This document shows, one piece after another, positions 53,994 to 63,241 of a stretch of DNA of 64,000 nucleotides. The position numbers and the translations under genes were made by a program. Position 1 is the stretch's first letter. The number at the start of each line of letters is the position of its first letter. The stretch spans positions 62,001 through 126,000 of the forward strand of contig JBGAVG010000006.1 in assembly GCA_044228245.1 (NCBI GenBank), written 5' to 3'. This DNA comes from Methylotenera_A sp044228245 (GTDB lineage Bacteria; Pseudomonadota; Gammaproteobacteria; Burkholderiales; Methylophilaceae). The notes under the pieces are model-generated. The model made no database searches. It saw only the letters and a list, made by a program, of their open reading frames with translations, and was not told where the DNA came from.

Positions 53994-54401
53994 ATGAACA
54001 TGAAACAACATATGAACCAAAAAGGTTTTACCTTAATCGAGTTAATGATTGTGGTAGCAATTATTGGTATTTTGGCTGCGATTGCAATTCCATCATACCG
54101 TGATTACACTGTGAGAGCGAATGTGTCTCGCGAAATCGCTGATATGGCTCCTCAGAAAATCAAAGTAGGCATGGTTTTTAATGAAGAGGGTGCTGCTGCA
54201 GCCAATTTTTGTCTTGACGCTAATACTAACGCAGCCACTAGTACCTGTGCAGCTGCCACAGGTATATTAACACATGCTGCGATCAATGGCATCGTAGTTA
54301 CTTTAACTCCAGCTTTTCCAGCCAATGCTGGCGATGACATCACCTGGACATGCTCTGCTACAGGTACTGGTGCCACAGACATTTCTAAAATCTGTTCTTA
54401 A
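53994..54401 (+). CDS. pilA: Major type IV pilin
   Basis: A 135-residue prepilin. Prepilin peptidase would cut in NQKG|FTLIELMIVVAIIGIL, leaving Glu5 of the mature protein. The helix is followed by a short globular part with four Cys, the last pair (TWTCS...KICS) bounding a typical C-terminal disulfide loop. I chose ATG 53994 because AAAGGA lies seven bases upstream; 53988 and 54000 are alternatives. Sigma-54 promoter before, strong terminator after: a monocistronic, highly expressed pilin. Confidence 0.92.
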   Translation: MNMKQHMNQKGFTLIELMIVVAIIGILAAIAIPSYRDYTVRANVSREIADMAPQKIKVGMVFNEEGAAAANFCLDANTNAATSTCAAATGILTHAAINGIVVTLTPAFPANAGDDITWTCSATGTGATDISKICS

Positions 54402-54445
54402 TAACGCACTTAGCCTCTCGATGTAGCTTAGCGAATCGAGACAAG

Positions 54446-54474
54446 AAAAAGCCCTTCAATCGAAGGGCTTTTTT
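54446..54474 (+). terminator. Rho-independent terminator after pilA
   Basis: AAAAAGCCCTTC (54446-54457), a 4-base loop, GAAGGGCTTTTTT. Strong stem with T6, as expected for an abundant transcript. Confidence 0.88.
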
Positions 54475-54572
54475 ACGTCTTGATAAATATATTGGAACAA
54501 AAAAACAGTCAAAACATCAGCTCTGAGAGGCAATATCCATGCTGCCTGCAGAGCATCTGTTTTGACTTGATT

Positions 54573-55763
54573 TTAGCTAGAGCTGCGCGTTCCGCCTTCC
54601 AGCACCACCGCTTTTAACCCAAACTGCGCCAGAATAAACGCGGCGGCACTGCTGCGGCGGCCAGTCTGGCAATACACAATATATTCTTTGGTGTTATCCA
54701 GCTGGCTTAGCAAGCTGCGCAGCTCGTGCAGCGGTGCGTTGATGGCGCCTTCGATATGGTGGTAACTATATTCCGTGGCAAAGCGCACATCCAGCCACTC
54801 TGCACCATTAGCCACTTTAGCTTTAGCTTCTGCCATGCTCACGGCGCTCACTATCGGCGCTTTAAGCAGTTCGACGAAATCCTGCTTTTTCAGGCGCAGC
54901 AACTGGCCATCGGTTTTCATGGTGACTGTGGCGTTGCGCTTGGTATCTGAAGCCAGCGCCTCTTCCCCAAAGGCCGCGCCATTGGAAATCTCCGCCAACA
55001 CCATGGGCGGCTTGTTTGGGTCTTTCACACGACTGACCTCCGCCGTGCCTTGCTGAATCAGGTAATAGTAATCACCCTCCTGCCCTTGCTTAATGATGAC
55101 TTGGCCTGCCGCTACATCCATTGGCACCATGCGCTCGAACATGGTTTCGATATTGGCTGCCGGCAGTTTGGCAAACACGCCGTTGCGCAGTTTGAACGCG
55201 TTAAAACTTGCAGCATCCAGTTTCCAGCCCTGTTTGGCACTTTGCGCATTGACCGTTTTTTGCGTTTGCGCGGGCGGATAACCTGAGAGCTGGTCCCATG
55301 TCAGCATGATATCCAACAGATCCAGATCAATACGTATCACTTCAATCGGTGTAAGCGCAATGGTGTCTTTAATTTGCAGCCGATTCGTATCCACGGGGTG
55401 TTTGGCAGCATCGGTGCCTGCGCGCAGAATCAGTTTATTGCCGTTCTGATAACGAATCCCCAGGTCACCGCTCACCAGATAAAGCGCCTGTGCGCTATTG
55501 GTGCTGATGCGTGTAGGATCCAGGTCTTTGCTGACCAGTTCTACAAAGCATACCGCAGCAAGCTCTTCCAGTCGGTTGGGCGAAAGCCTTGCTACAGGTT
55601 CAAATCGGGCCAGTGTAGATTTTGAAATAAGTATAGGTTTGTGATTTTCAGTCATATTATTATTTACAGATCGAGTTGTTGTTGATGACGGTGTACCTGA
55701 CATTGTCGCATGGCGACTGTTATGTATGATTTGCGTCAAAGGTGTCAAAAATTCATGCATCAT
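54573..55763 (-). CDS. Cyclic-nucleotide-binding domain and rhodanese fusion protein
   Basis: A 396-residue cytoplasmic protein. Two cNMP-binding-like folds (about 45-160, weak; about 205-310, with FGEEALASDTKRNATV) precede a rhodanese domain (about 315-390) whose active loop is CQTGRRS (Cys365). Rhodaneses move sulfane sulfur; cNMP domains usually regulate. The two are known together in some bacterial proteins of unknown function. GGAG sits 9 bases before the ATG. Its ATG overlaps the stop of an upstream interrupted gene (ATGA), so they were one operon. Confidence 0.8.
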   Translation of the reverse strand: MMHEFLTPLTQIIHNSRHATMSGTPSSTTTRSVNNNMTENHKPILISKSTLARFEPVARLSPNRLEELAAVCFVELVSKDLDPTRISTNSAQALYLVSGDLGIRYQNGNKLILRAGTDAAKHPVDTNRLQIKDTIALTPIEVIRIDLDLLDIMLTWDQLSGYPPAQTQKTVNAQSAKQGWKLDAASFNAFKLRNGVFAKLPAANIETMFERMVPMDVAAGQVIIKQGQEGDYYYLIQQGTAEVSRVKDPNKPPMVLAEISNGAAFGEEALASDTKRNATVTMKTDGQLLRLKKQDFVELLKAPIVSAVSMAEAKAKVANGAEWLDVRFATEYSYHHIEGAINAPLHELRSLLSQLDNTKEYIVYCQTGRRSSAAAFILAQFGLKAVVLEGGTRSSS

Positions 55764-56164
55764 TTGCGATAGCTCCTATAATCCAGCTTTACTGAAATAT
55801 CTGTCAATCCAATAACATGCGAGACTAAAACCATCCTCACACGGCTCTCACCCTTCACGTCAATCATTTCAGAATTCCCGGTCATTCCATTCACCAATTT
55901 TTGCGGCACGTCGTGGCTGAAAGCCGCATCAAATGGCGCTTTCCACATGGTTAAATTAAAAATCCGCAATGCATATTTTGCAAGTAAATCAGCCTTATCA
56001 TTAACAACACTGAGGTACCACTCCACCTCAAATTCATCCCGCCAAGTTCGAAATCAAGGCTCAATTTCGTCATTAAAAGCATTTGATGGCAGCATCACTA
56101 TTAACGGCGGCATGCCTGGTAAAGTTAACATCAGCAATAAGCCTGCCAACAATAAATACGTCAT
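55760..56164 (-). pseudogene. Exported small protein interrupted by one in-frame TGA
   Basis: From ATG at 56164 the frame encodes a good signal peptide (MTYLLLAGLLLMLTLPG, with probable cleavage near PSNA|FNDE), reaches TGA at codon 37 (56056-56054), then continues in the same frame for 97 codons with protein-like sequence (FRTWRDEFEVEWYLSV...) to TGA at 55760. That stop overlaps the ATG of the rhodanese fusion gene. TGA could be a changed TGG (Trp). A GTG at 56026 might start a shorter product, but it would lack the signal. A nonsense mutation, a sequencing error or readthrough are all possible. The family is not recognised. Confidence 0.6.
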
Positions 56165-56256
56165 TCGCTAAAGTTTAGCGCCTATTTAAACATTATTTGC
56201 ACAATAAGCAATGCGATTTGCGATATGATTTGGCTTGAAGGCCCTGAACAACCAAT

Positions 56257-56922
56257 ATGAATTTATCCATGTATGACACCCCGATAGAAATAAGCCTTGA
56301 TGCCACGCCGACCGCCAGCGTGATCTGGCTGCACGGCCTGGGCGCGGATGGCAATGATTTTGTACCCGTCGTTAAAATGCTCAATCTGCCGAGCATTCGC
56401 TTTGTTCTACCGCATGCCGCTTACAAGAAAGTCACAGCGAATAATGGCTATGAAATGCGCGCCTGGTATGACGTATTTGGCTTTAGCATCGGTAGCCGCG
56501 AGGACGAAGCCGGCATCCGTGAATCGCAAGCCTATATCGAATCGCTGATTCAACGCGAGATAGGCCGCGGCATCCCTGCCAAGCGCATCGTGCTTGCGGG
56601 CTTTTCGCAGGGCGGCGCAATCGCGCTGCACACGGCGCTGCGCCATCCGCAGCCATTGGCAGGCATCTTGGCACTATCCACCTATCTGCCGCTAAAAGCA
56701 AATTTGGCCAAAGAAAAATCCAAAGCAAACCAGCATATTCCCATTTTTATGGCGCACGGCACTTATGATGGTGTGATCAGTCCGGACACTTGCCGCATCT
56801 CTTTTGACGTACTGCAAGCGCAGCATTACACGATTAACTGGCACAAATATCCAATGGCACATGCGGTGAACCAGCAGGAAATCGAGGATATTCGCGAGTT
56901 TTTACGCACTACGCTGCGTTAA
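56257..56922 (+). CDS. Alpha/beta-hydrolase carboxylesterase (phospholipase/carboxylesterase family)
   Basis: A 221-residue serine esterase. The nucleophile elbow is GFSQGGA; WLHGLGADGNDF near the N-terminus forms the oxyanion hole; Asp in GTYDGVISP and His in MAHAVNQQEI complete the triad. It is similar to Pseudomonas EstB-type carboxylesterases, acting on short acyl esters. Single gene, no clear operon. Confidence 0.9.
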   Translation: MNLSMYDTPIEISLDATPTASVIWLHGLGADGNDFVPVVKMLNLPSIRFVLPHAAYKKVTANNGYEMRAWYDVFGFSIGSREDEAGIRESQAYIESLIQREIGRGIPAKRIVLAGFSQGGAIALHTALRHPQPLAGILALSTYLPLKANLAKEKSKANQHIPIFMAHGTYDGVISPDTCRISFDVLQAQHYTINWHKYPMAHAVNQQEIEDIREFLRTTLR

Positions 56923-57011
56923 CGCGCGGCATCGCATCGAAATGCCATGTGAAAAAACCCGCAACTTTCATTTGTTTTGATAAAATCCCTTAAACGAACC
57001 AGAACCATAAA

Positions 57012-57260
57012 ATGACGAGCAAATCCCAACCAAAAGCATCAGACACTACGCCCGACTTTGAAGCCACGCTGGCCGAGCTGGAAACGATTGTGAGTCAGAT
57101 GGAATCTGGTAATTTGCCGCTGGAACAATCCATGAACGCTTATAAACGCGGCGCTGAACTGCTGCTAATCTGCCAGAAAGCGTTAACGGATGCCGAACAG
57201 CAGGTGCGCATTCTGACTGACGCCAACAAGCTTGCCGCGTTTAATCCAGGCAATGAATAA
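57012..57260 (+). CDS. xseB: Exodeoxyribonuclease VII small subunit
   Basis: An 82-residue helical protein that binds the XseA large subunit. FEATLAELETIVSQMESGNLPLEQS is the family core. It overlaps the start of ispA, the common xseB-ispA-dxs arrangement. Confidence 0.92.
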   Translation: MTSKSQPKASDTTPDFEATLAELETIVSQMESGNLPLEQSMNAYKRGAELLLICQKALTDAEQQVRILTDANKLAAFNPGNE

Positions 57261-58203
57261 GGCCATGAACAAACGCATGAATAATCTAATTACCCCGCCG
57301 ATCAATGAACAAACAGCTGACTTCAACGCTTGGGCTGGTGACATGCAAATGCGCATGGAAAGCGTGCTGGATGCGCATATGCCGCCTGCCAGCGTTTCGC
57401 CTATGCGCCTGCATGAAGCCATGCGCTATTCGACCCTGGGCGGTGGTAAGCGCGTGCGCGCTTTGCTGGCCTATGCTGCAGGCGAGTTTTGCGGTGCCAA
57501 GCTGGAGCAGGTTGATATTCCCGCGGCCGCGGTGGAGCTCATTCACGCGTTCTCGCTGGTGCATGACGATTTGCCGTGCATGGACGACGACGACCTGCGC
57601 CGCGGCAAGCCCACCACGCACAAGCAATATGGCGACGCCATGGCGCTGCTGGTGGGTGATGCCCTGCAAAGTCTGGCGTTTCAGCTGATTTCACAGGACA
57701 AACTGCTGAAACATGCTACACAGAAACTGCAAATGCTGCACATTCTGGCTCTGGCGAGCGGTTCGCGCGGCATGGCGGGCGGCCAGGCCATCGATATCGA
57801 AAGTATCGGCATCCCGCTTACGCGCGAAGAGCTGGAACAAATGCATATACACAAAACAGGCGCACTCATCCGCGCGGCAGCGTTGTTGGGCGCCTATAGT
57901 GCCGATGAACCGGAAGAAGAGAAAATCAAAGCCATTGATCATTTTGCCAAATCGATAGGTCTGGCATTCCAGGTGGTGGACGATATTCTGGATGCTGAAG
58001 CCGACACCCAAACCCTGGGCAAAACCGCAGGCAAAGACAAGCTTAACAATAAATCCACGTACGTCACGATTTTAGGCTTATCAGCCGCAAAACAACTGGC
58101 CAGTGAACTGCATGCCAACGCTATGGCTGCACTTTCGTTTTATGGCCGCGAGGCGGATTTATTGCGGCATCTAGCCAATTTTATCACCCAACGCAGTTTC
58201 TAA
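57253..58203 (+). CDS. ispA: Farnesyl diphosphate synthase (polyprenyl synthetase)
   Basis: A 316-residue prenyltransferase that condenses isopentenyl diphosphate units for quinones and undecaprenyl lipids. First Asp-rich motif DDLPCMDDDDLRRGKPTTH, second VVDDILDAEADTQTLGK. The start is uncertain: ATG 57253 (overlapping xseB by 8 bases), 57265 or 57277 are all in frame. Twelve bases separate it from dxs. Confidence 0.9.
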   Translation: MNKAMNKRMNNLITPPINEQTADFNAWAGDMQMRMESVLDAHMPPASVSPMRLHEAMRYSTLGGGKRVRALLAYAAGEFCGAKLEQVDIPAAAVELIHAFSLVHDDLPCMDDDDLRRGKPTTHKQYGDAMALLVGDALQSLAFQLISQDKLLKHATQKLQMLHILALASGSRGMAGGQAIDIESIGIPLTREELEQMHIHKTGALIRAAALLGAYSADEPEEEKIKAIDHFAKSIGLAFQVVDDILDAEADTQTLGKTAGKDKLNNKSTYVTILGLSAAKQLASELHANAMAALSFYGREADLLRHLANFITQRSF

Positions 58204-58215
58204 ACTGCTGCTACC

Positions 58216-60078
58216 ATGTTGCCGCTATTAGATTCCATTCATTTGCCTGAAGATTTGCGCAAGCTCGACCGCGACCAGCTTGCGCTATTGGCTGGCGAGC
58301 TGCGCACATTTCTGGTCGAAAGCGTTTCTAAAACAGGCGGTCACTTAGCCTCTAATCTGGGCGTGGTCGAACTTACCATCGCCCTGCATTACGTGTTTAA
58401 TACACCCGATGACAGGCTGGTATGGGATGTCGGCCATCAAACCTATCCGCACAAGATTCTCACCGGCCGGCGCGAAGCAATGGCCGACTTGCGCAAGCCT
58501 AACGGCATCGCCGGCTTTCCGCGCCGCAGCGAAAGCGAGTACGACACATTTGGCACAGGGCATTCCAGCACCTCGATTTCCGCCGCATTGGGCATGGCGA
58601 TTGCCGCCAAACAAGCAGGCTCTGATCGCCACTGCGTCGCAGTTATCGGCGATGGCGCCATGACTGCCGGCATGGCGTTTGAGGCGCTGAACAATGCGGG
58701 CGACATGGAAGCCAATTTGCTGGTGATTTTGAACGACAACGACATGAGCATTTCAAGCAATGTGGGTGGCTTAAACCGCTACTTGGCGAAATTGCTTTCC
58801 AGCCGTTTTTATGGCGCAGTGCGTCAATCCGGCAAAAAAGTGCTCTCCGGAATGCCACATGTACAAGAATTTGCCAAACGTGCTGAAGAGCATGTGAAAG
58901 GCATGGTATTGCCAGGCACGCTATTTGAAGAACTGGGCTTCAACTACATCGGCCCGATCGATGGGCATGATTTGCCGGTATTACTTGATACTTTAAGCAA
59001 TATCCGTGAGCTCAAAGGCATGCAGTTTCTGCATGTAGTGACGCAAAAAGGCAAAGGCTTCGAGCCGGCTGAAGACGATCCGAACAAATATCATGGCGTA
59101 AGCAAGTTCGACCCCACTAACGGCATTGCGCATCCAATTGCTGCCGCTAAAACCTACACGCAAGTGTTTGGCGACTGGCTGGTGGACATGGCTGACAGCG
59201 ACGACAAGCTGATCGGCATTACCCCCGCCATGTGCGATGGCTCCGGCCTGAATGCGTTTGCTGAAAAATACCCACAGCGCTATTTCGATGTCGGCATCGC
59301 CGAGCAGCATGCGCTGACGTTCGCAGCCGGCATGGCCTGTGACGGCTTAAAACCTGTCGTCGCGATTTACAGCACATTTTTACAGCGCGCTTACGATCAG
59401 TTGATCCATGACATCGCGCTGCAGAACCTGGATGTGCTGTTCGCGATTGACCGTGCCGGCCTGGTTGGCGCGGACGGGCCAACGCATGCGGGCAGTTTCG
59501 ATTTAAGCTATTTGCGCTGCATTCCCAACATCGTGATTATGGCGCCGAGTGACGAAAATGAATGCCGGCAAATGCTCACGACCGGTTTCCAATATCAGGG
59601 TGTGGCTGCAGTGCGCTACCCACGCGGCACAGGTACCGGCGCTGCGATGAGTGCCGCGCTTGAAACTTTGCCTATCGGCAAAGGCGAAGTCAAACGCAAC
59701 TCCAGTATTAATAAAGGGAAGAAAGTCGCGATTCTGGCGTTTGGCAGCATGCTGGCACCTGCCCTGCAAGCCGCATCCGTGCTGGATGCTACGGTAGCCA
59801 ATATGCGCTTTGTGAAGCCGCTGGATGTTGAATTGATTGAAGAACTTGCCAAAACGCATGATTTAATTGTCACCATCGAAGAAAATGCACTGATGGGTGG
59901 TGCAGGTGCAGCAGTGCTGGAAGCCTTGCAGACACTTAATGCATCCACACCAACGCTGTGCCTCGGCTTGCCAGATATTTTTATTGAGCATGGCGTGCAT
60001 GAAACCATGCTGGCAGAATGCGGTCTAGACAGTTCAGGGATTGTGCGGTCAGTAAGCGCTAAATTAAGCATCATCTAA
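58216..60078 (+). CDS. dxs: 1-deoxy-D-xylulose-5-phosphate synthase
   Basis: A 620-residue thiamine diphosphate enzyme that opens the MEP isoprenoid pathway. GDGAMTAGMAFEALNNAG is the ThDP/Mg site; VVTQKGKGFEPAE, AEQHALTFAAGMA and YSTFLQRAYDQ follow. Full length. It feeds ispA, encoded just upstream. Confidence 0.95.
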   Translation: MLPLLDSIHLPEDLRKLDRDQLALLAGELRTFLVESVSKTGGHLASNLGVVELTIALHYVFNTPDDRLVWDVGHQTYPHKILTGRREAMADLRKPNGIAGFPRRSESEYDTFGTGHSSTSISAALGMAIAAKQAGSDRHCVAVIGDGAMTAGMAFEALNNAGDMEANLLVILNDNDMSISSNVGGLNRYLAKLLSSRFYGAVRQSGKKVLSGMPHVQEFAKRAEEHVKGMVLPGTLFEELGFNYIGPIDGHDLPVLLDTLSNIRELKGMQFLHVVTQKGKGFEPAEDDPNKYHGVSKFDPTNGIAHPIAAAKTYTQVFGDWLVDMADSDDKLIGITPAMCDGSGLNAFAEKYPQRYFDVGIAEQHALTFAAGMACDGLKPVVAIYSTFLQRAYDQLIHDIALQNLDVLFAIDRAGLVGADGPTHAGSFDLSYLRCIPNIVIMAPSDENECRQMLTTGFQYQGVAAVRYPRGTGTGAAMSAALETLPIGKGEVKRNSSINKGKKVAILAFGSMLAPALQAASVLDATVANMRFVKPLDVELIEELAKTHDLIVTIEENALMGGAGAAVLEALQTLNASTPTLCLGLPDIFIEHGVHETMLAECGLDSSGIVRSVSAKLSII

Positions 60079-60160
60079 ACCGCCAATCACACTTGATTTG
60101 GCAGCTTTTGACCCAATCTATTTAGCCTGACCAGACATCTAAAAAACTGTTTACACACGT

Positions 60161-60210
60161 GCGCAAACGAGTAAACTTCAAATTCTAATCAATATACGAC
60201 CCGTTTGCGC
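60161..60210 (+). promoter_or_regulatory. Inverted repeat in the folE2 leader
   Basis: GCGCAAACG (60161-60169) and CGTTTGCGC (60202-60210) are perfectly complementary with a 32-base spacer, 22 bases before the folE2 ATG. A second pair GTTTAC/GTAAAC overlaps the left arm (about 60149-60176). It could be two operator half-sites or an RNA fold. It does not match the Zur box that controls some folE2 genes. Confidence 0.4.
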
Positions 60211-60232
60211 CAAATTGGAGCCCTGTTAGTTT

Positions 60233-61051
60233 ATGAATTCGCTTAACCCGCCACCCACTACTTTGCAAGGCATCGAAGATGTTCAAAATACGCCGGATGT
60301 GCGCCATCTGGACATCAACAAAGTCGGCATCAAATCAATCCGCCATCCGGTGATTGTAAAAGACAAAAGTGGTGGCGCGCAAAGCACTGTGGCGGTATTT
60401 GACATGTATGTGCATTTACCGCACAACTTCAAAGGCACGCATATGTCACGCTTTGTTGAGATTCTCAACAAAAACGAGCATGCCATTTCGATCGAGTCAT
60501 TCGAAACAATTCTGCGCGAGATGGTGACGCGGCTTGAAGCGGAATCTGGCCATGTGGAAATGCGTTTTCCGTATTTTGTGAATAAAGCCGCGCCCGTTTC
60601 CGGCGTAAAAAGCCTGCTTGATTACGATGTTACCTTTATCGGGGAGATTAAAAATGGCAAATTCGACATTACCGTAAAAGTGCTCGTGCCTGTCACCAGC
60701 CTGTGCCCTTGCAGTAAAAAAATCTCCGATTATGGCGCACATAACCAGCGCAGCCATGTGACGGTGACCGCGCTGATTAACGATTTTATCTGGATTGAGG
60801 ATATTATCGGCTTGGTCGAAAAACAGGCTTCATGTGAGCTTTATGGCTTATTGAAACGCCCGGACGAGAAATTTGTCACCGAGCGCGCTTACGATAACCC
60901 GAAATTTGTCGAAGACATGGTGCGTGACGTGGCCGCGCAGCTCAATGCCGAGAAACGTATTGATGCTTACATTGTAGAGTCTGAGAACTTTGAAAGCATT
61001 CACAATCATTCTGCTTACGCTTTAATTGAAAGAGATAAGCGAATCAGCTAA
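60233..61051 (+). CDS. folE2: GTP cyclohydrolase I, FolE2 type
   Basis: A 272-residue type IB GTP cyclohydrolase, first enzyme of folate synthesis. It does not need zinc specifically. The catalytic Cys lies in LCPCSKKISDYGAHNQR (Cys158/160). IKSIRHPV and EDMVRDVAAQLN are typical. Methylotrophs use large folate pools for C1 flux, so supply matters here. Confidence 0.92.
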   Translation: MNSLNPPPTTLQGIEDVQNTPDVRHLDINKVGIKSIRHPVIVKDKSGGAQSTVAVFDMYVHLPHNFKGTHMSRFVEILNKNEHAISIESFETILREMVTRLEAESGHVEMRFPYFVNKAAPVSGVKSLLDYDVTFIGEIKNGKFDITVKVLVPVTSLCPCSKKISDYGAHNQRSHVTVTALINDFIWIEDIIGLVEKQASCELYGLLKRPDEKFVTERAYDNPKFVEDMVRDVAAQLNAEKRIDAYIVESENFESIHNHSAYALIERDKRIS

Positions 61052-61077
61052 TTTTTACAACAAAAAGGAGCCCGAAA

Positions 61078-61314
61078 ATGTCCGTTGCAAAAGTAATTGA
61101 AATCATTTCCTCTAGCAAGAAAAGTTTTGAAGATGCAGTCGCACAAGGCGTGGCAAAAGCGGCGGATTCGTTACATGACATTACCAGCGCGTGGGTAAAA
61201 GAACAAAGTGTGAAGGTCACTGATGGCAAAATATCGGAATATCGTGTGAACTTAAAACTGACTTTTGTACTGAAAGACACACCAAAAGCAGCAAAAACCA
61301 AAAAAAGTAAGTAG
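61078..61314 (+). CDS. Dodecin family flavin-binding protein
   Basis: A 78-residue protein that assembles as a dodecamer storing riboflavin or FMN. MSVAKVIEIISSS, AWVKEQSVKVTDGKISEYRVNLKLTFVL fits the family; the Trp in AWVKEQ stacks on the flavin. The Lys-rich tail (KAAKTKKSK) is longer than usual. AAGGAG precedes the ATG. It is 26 bases from folE2. Confidence 0.85.
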   Translation: MSVAKVIEIISSSKKSFEDAVAQGVAKAADSLHDITSAWVKEQSVKVTDGKISEYRVNLKLTFVLKDTPKAAKTKKSK

Positions 61315-61325
61315 CTGAAATGAAA

Positions 61326-61355
61326 TAAAAAAACGGGCCATGGCCCGTTTTTTTA
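61326..61355. terminator. Bidirectional terminator between dodecin and the protease gene
   Basis: ACGGGCCATGGCCCGT is a near-perfect palindrome flanked by A-run and T8. It serves both convergent genes. Confidence 0.85.
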
Positions 61356-61366
61356 TTTCAATTGTT

Positions 61367-62029
61367 TTAATATTTTTTGGTTAAAGTCATGATTGAGTTA
61401 TCACGTTTCATATCCAGCCGGTTTAATGCCGACATCCCCAATAGCACGACTGGCGGCGAGCCGCCTTCATTGACCGTCGCTTCTACATTATTCAGGATGA
61501 TGGTACCGATTTTTAATGTGTTCAACTTGACCAAATAGGCGTTCACGACACCGTTGGCGGTTGACATCTCGATTCTCTCACCTTTTTCATAGTCGATTTT
61601 GGCAAACTTTGCGTCGCCGCTATTCAAGGCAACCGTCGTCGCACCGGTATCCACCACATATTTCAGCGATGCACCGTTAATAGTAAGATTGCCATAAAAA
61701 TGCCCGACTTTATCCGCATACAAACTCACCGGATCATTATTGGCCGGGCCAGTATTGCCAGCCACAGATGTGGCCTGCCCCATTTTAAGAGTTTGGCGCT
61801 TACCTTCTACGACAAACGTGGCCGATTCGCTATCCGCCGAGATCAGTTTGACGCCATCCACGGTTTGCCCTGCGCTTAAAGTGCGTGGTGCCGCGCCGTT
61901 AATCGATACCATCGCCTTGTTGCTGAACAGGCCGACTACATTCACACGCGTATCGGCCAACGCATGTAGCGACAGCAGTCCAGCCGCCAAGCCCACAGCA
62001 CTTAATTGCAACATCTTAATTTTCAACAT
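61367..62029 (-). CDS. Retropepsin-like aspartic protease (clan AA), exported
   Basis: A 220-residue protein with signal peptide (ends ALA). The catalytic motif is VVDTGATTVAL (Asp127), once per chain, so activity requires a dimer as in retroviral proteases. An N-terminal beta-rich domain (about 25-90) precedes it. I use ATG 62029, with AGAGGA seven bases upstream; a longer frame begins at 62047. It belongs to a bacterial family whose substrate is not known. Confidence 0.8.
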   Translation of the reverse strand: MLKIKMLQLSAVGLAAGLLSLHALADTRVNVVGLFSNKAMVSINGAAPRTLSAGQTVDGVKLISADSESATFVVEGKRQTLKMGQATSVAGNTGPANNDPVSLYADKVGHFYGNLTINGASLKYVVDTGATTVALNSGDAKFAKIDYEKGERIEMSTANGVVNAYLVKLNTLKIGTIILNNVEATVNEGGSPPVVLLGMSALNRLDMKRDNSIMTLTKKY

Positions 62030-62043
62030 ATATATTCCTCTGC

Positions 62044-63216
62044 TCACCCGCTGAACATGCCAGCACGTGCATGCGTCTGCGTTAATCTTAAACCGAATGC
62101 TATCACGATAAAGCCTACTAATGGAAACACCGCCGCCAGCAAAAAGGTGGTTTCACCGCCTAGATACTGCAAGGCATACCCGCCAGAAATCCCGCCAATC
62201 GTGCCTCCTACGCCATACGCCACACTGTTATAAATTGCCTGGCCTTTGGCTTGGTGCCTTCCGTTAAAAAACTGGGTAATCACCTCAACCGAAGCTGCGT
62301 GGAAGCTGCCAAAAGTAGCCGCATGCAAGCCTTGCGCGATCAGCAGAAGCACCAGGTTGTCTACAGCAACGCCTATCATAGCAAATCGGAGGACAGCGAG
62401 TGTCAGACTGGCTAATAGGATAGCTTTTAAGCTGAAACGTGCCATGATTTTTGGCATCAGCATAAAAATAATAATCTCGCAGATCACCCCCACCGACCAC
62501 AGCAGGCCTATCATGCCTTTGCTATACCCGTGTTCAGACAAGTAAATCGAATAAAAGTTATACAGCACACCGTGTGCTGATACCATCAGCGAGCAACCAA
62601 CAAGCAAGGCAATCACCACTGGCTGCCTGATAATCTGCCAGATAGAAAACTGGTCATGCGCATGCGGAGCGATGGTGGCCTCGGGCAATCTGAAAGTGAG
62701 CGCAAATAAAGAGATTTGCACTACGAGCAGAAACCACAACAGGCTTTTAATGCCGTAGATATCAATCAAAAAGCCCAAGATAACCGCAGCCACGATAAAG
62801 CCTAGTGAGCCCCACATGCGAATGCGGCTGTAATGCCCGTTGGTGGTGGCAAGGTGTGCCAATGTGAGCGATTCTGAAAGCGGCAAGGTTGAACTGGTAA
62901 ACAGACTCAGCGAGGCCATCACAAAAAACAGCCACCAGAAGCCATGTGCCCAAAACACCGCGACAAACCCCATCAGCCCTAAAAAAGCCGTGAGCCTGAT
63001 CCAAACCACACGCTGCCTGGTGTGGTCGGCCAGCCAGCCCCAGAAATTGGGCGCAAAAATACGGCTGATCTGGAACAATGACATCAGAATGCCGATATCT
63101 GCCGCCGAAAATTGCTCGGACTGTAAATACAAACCCCAGTAAGGGACAAATGCCCCTACGAAGAAATAGTAAATAAAATAAAAGCGTGAAATTCGCCAGT
63201 GTAAAGCTGAATGCAT
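62044..63216 (-). CDS. MFS transporter, HcaT/PPP-like family
   Basis: A 390-residue transporter with about twelve helices. LRWRISRFYFIYYFFVGAFVP-type start and ADIGILMSLFQISRIFAPNFWGWLADH match the MFS_1-like/3-phenylpropionate-nucleoside group. Substrate unknown. The protease gene follows after 14 bases, suggesting an operon. Confidence 0.82.
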   Translation of the reverse strand: MHSALHWRISRFYFIYYFFVGAFVPYWGLYLQSEQFSAADIGILMSLFQISRIFAPNFWGWLADHTRQRVVWIRLTAFLGLMGFVAVFWAHGFWWLFFVMASLSLFTSSTLPLSESLTLAHLATTNGHYSRIRMWGSLGFIVAAVILGFLIDIYGIKSLLWFLLVVQISLFALTFRLPEATIAPHAHDQFSIWQIIRQPVVIALLVGCSLMVSAHGVLYNFYSIYLSEHGYSKGMIGLLWSVGVICEIIIFMLMPKIMARFSLKAILLASLTLAVLRFAMIGVAVDNLVLLLIAQGLHAATFGSFHAASVEVITQFFNGRHQAKGQAIYNSVAYGVGGTIGGISGGYALQYLGGETTFLLAAVFPLVGFIVIAFGLRLTQTHARAGMFSG

Positions 63217-63241
63217 ACCCAGAGTATAGCGAATTGAACGA

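Noticed and set aside
56054..56056. TGA as a selenocysteine codon
   Set aside because: The position sits just after the signal peptide in a sequence without Cys or redox motif, and no SECIS-like hairpin is evident right after it; a TGG to TGA change is simpler.
55947..56171. 74-codon plus-strand frame opposite the interrupted gene
   Set aside because: The minus strand gives a signal peptide and coupling to the next gene; this frame looks like its shadow.
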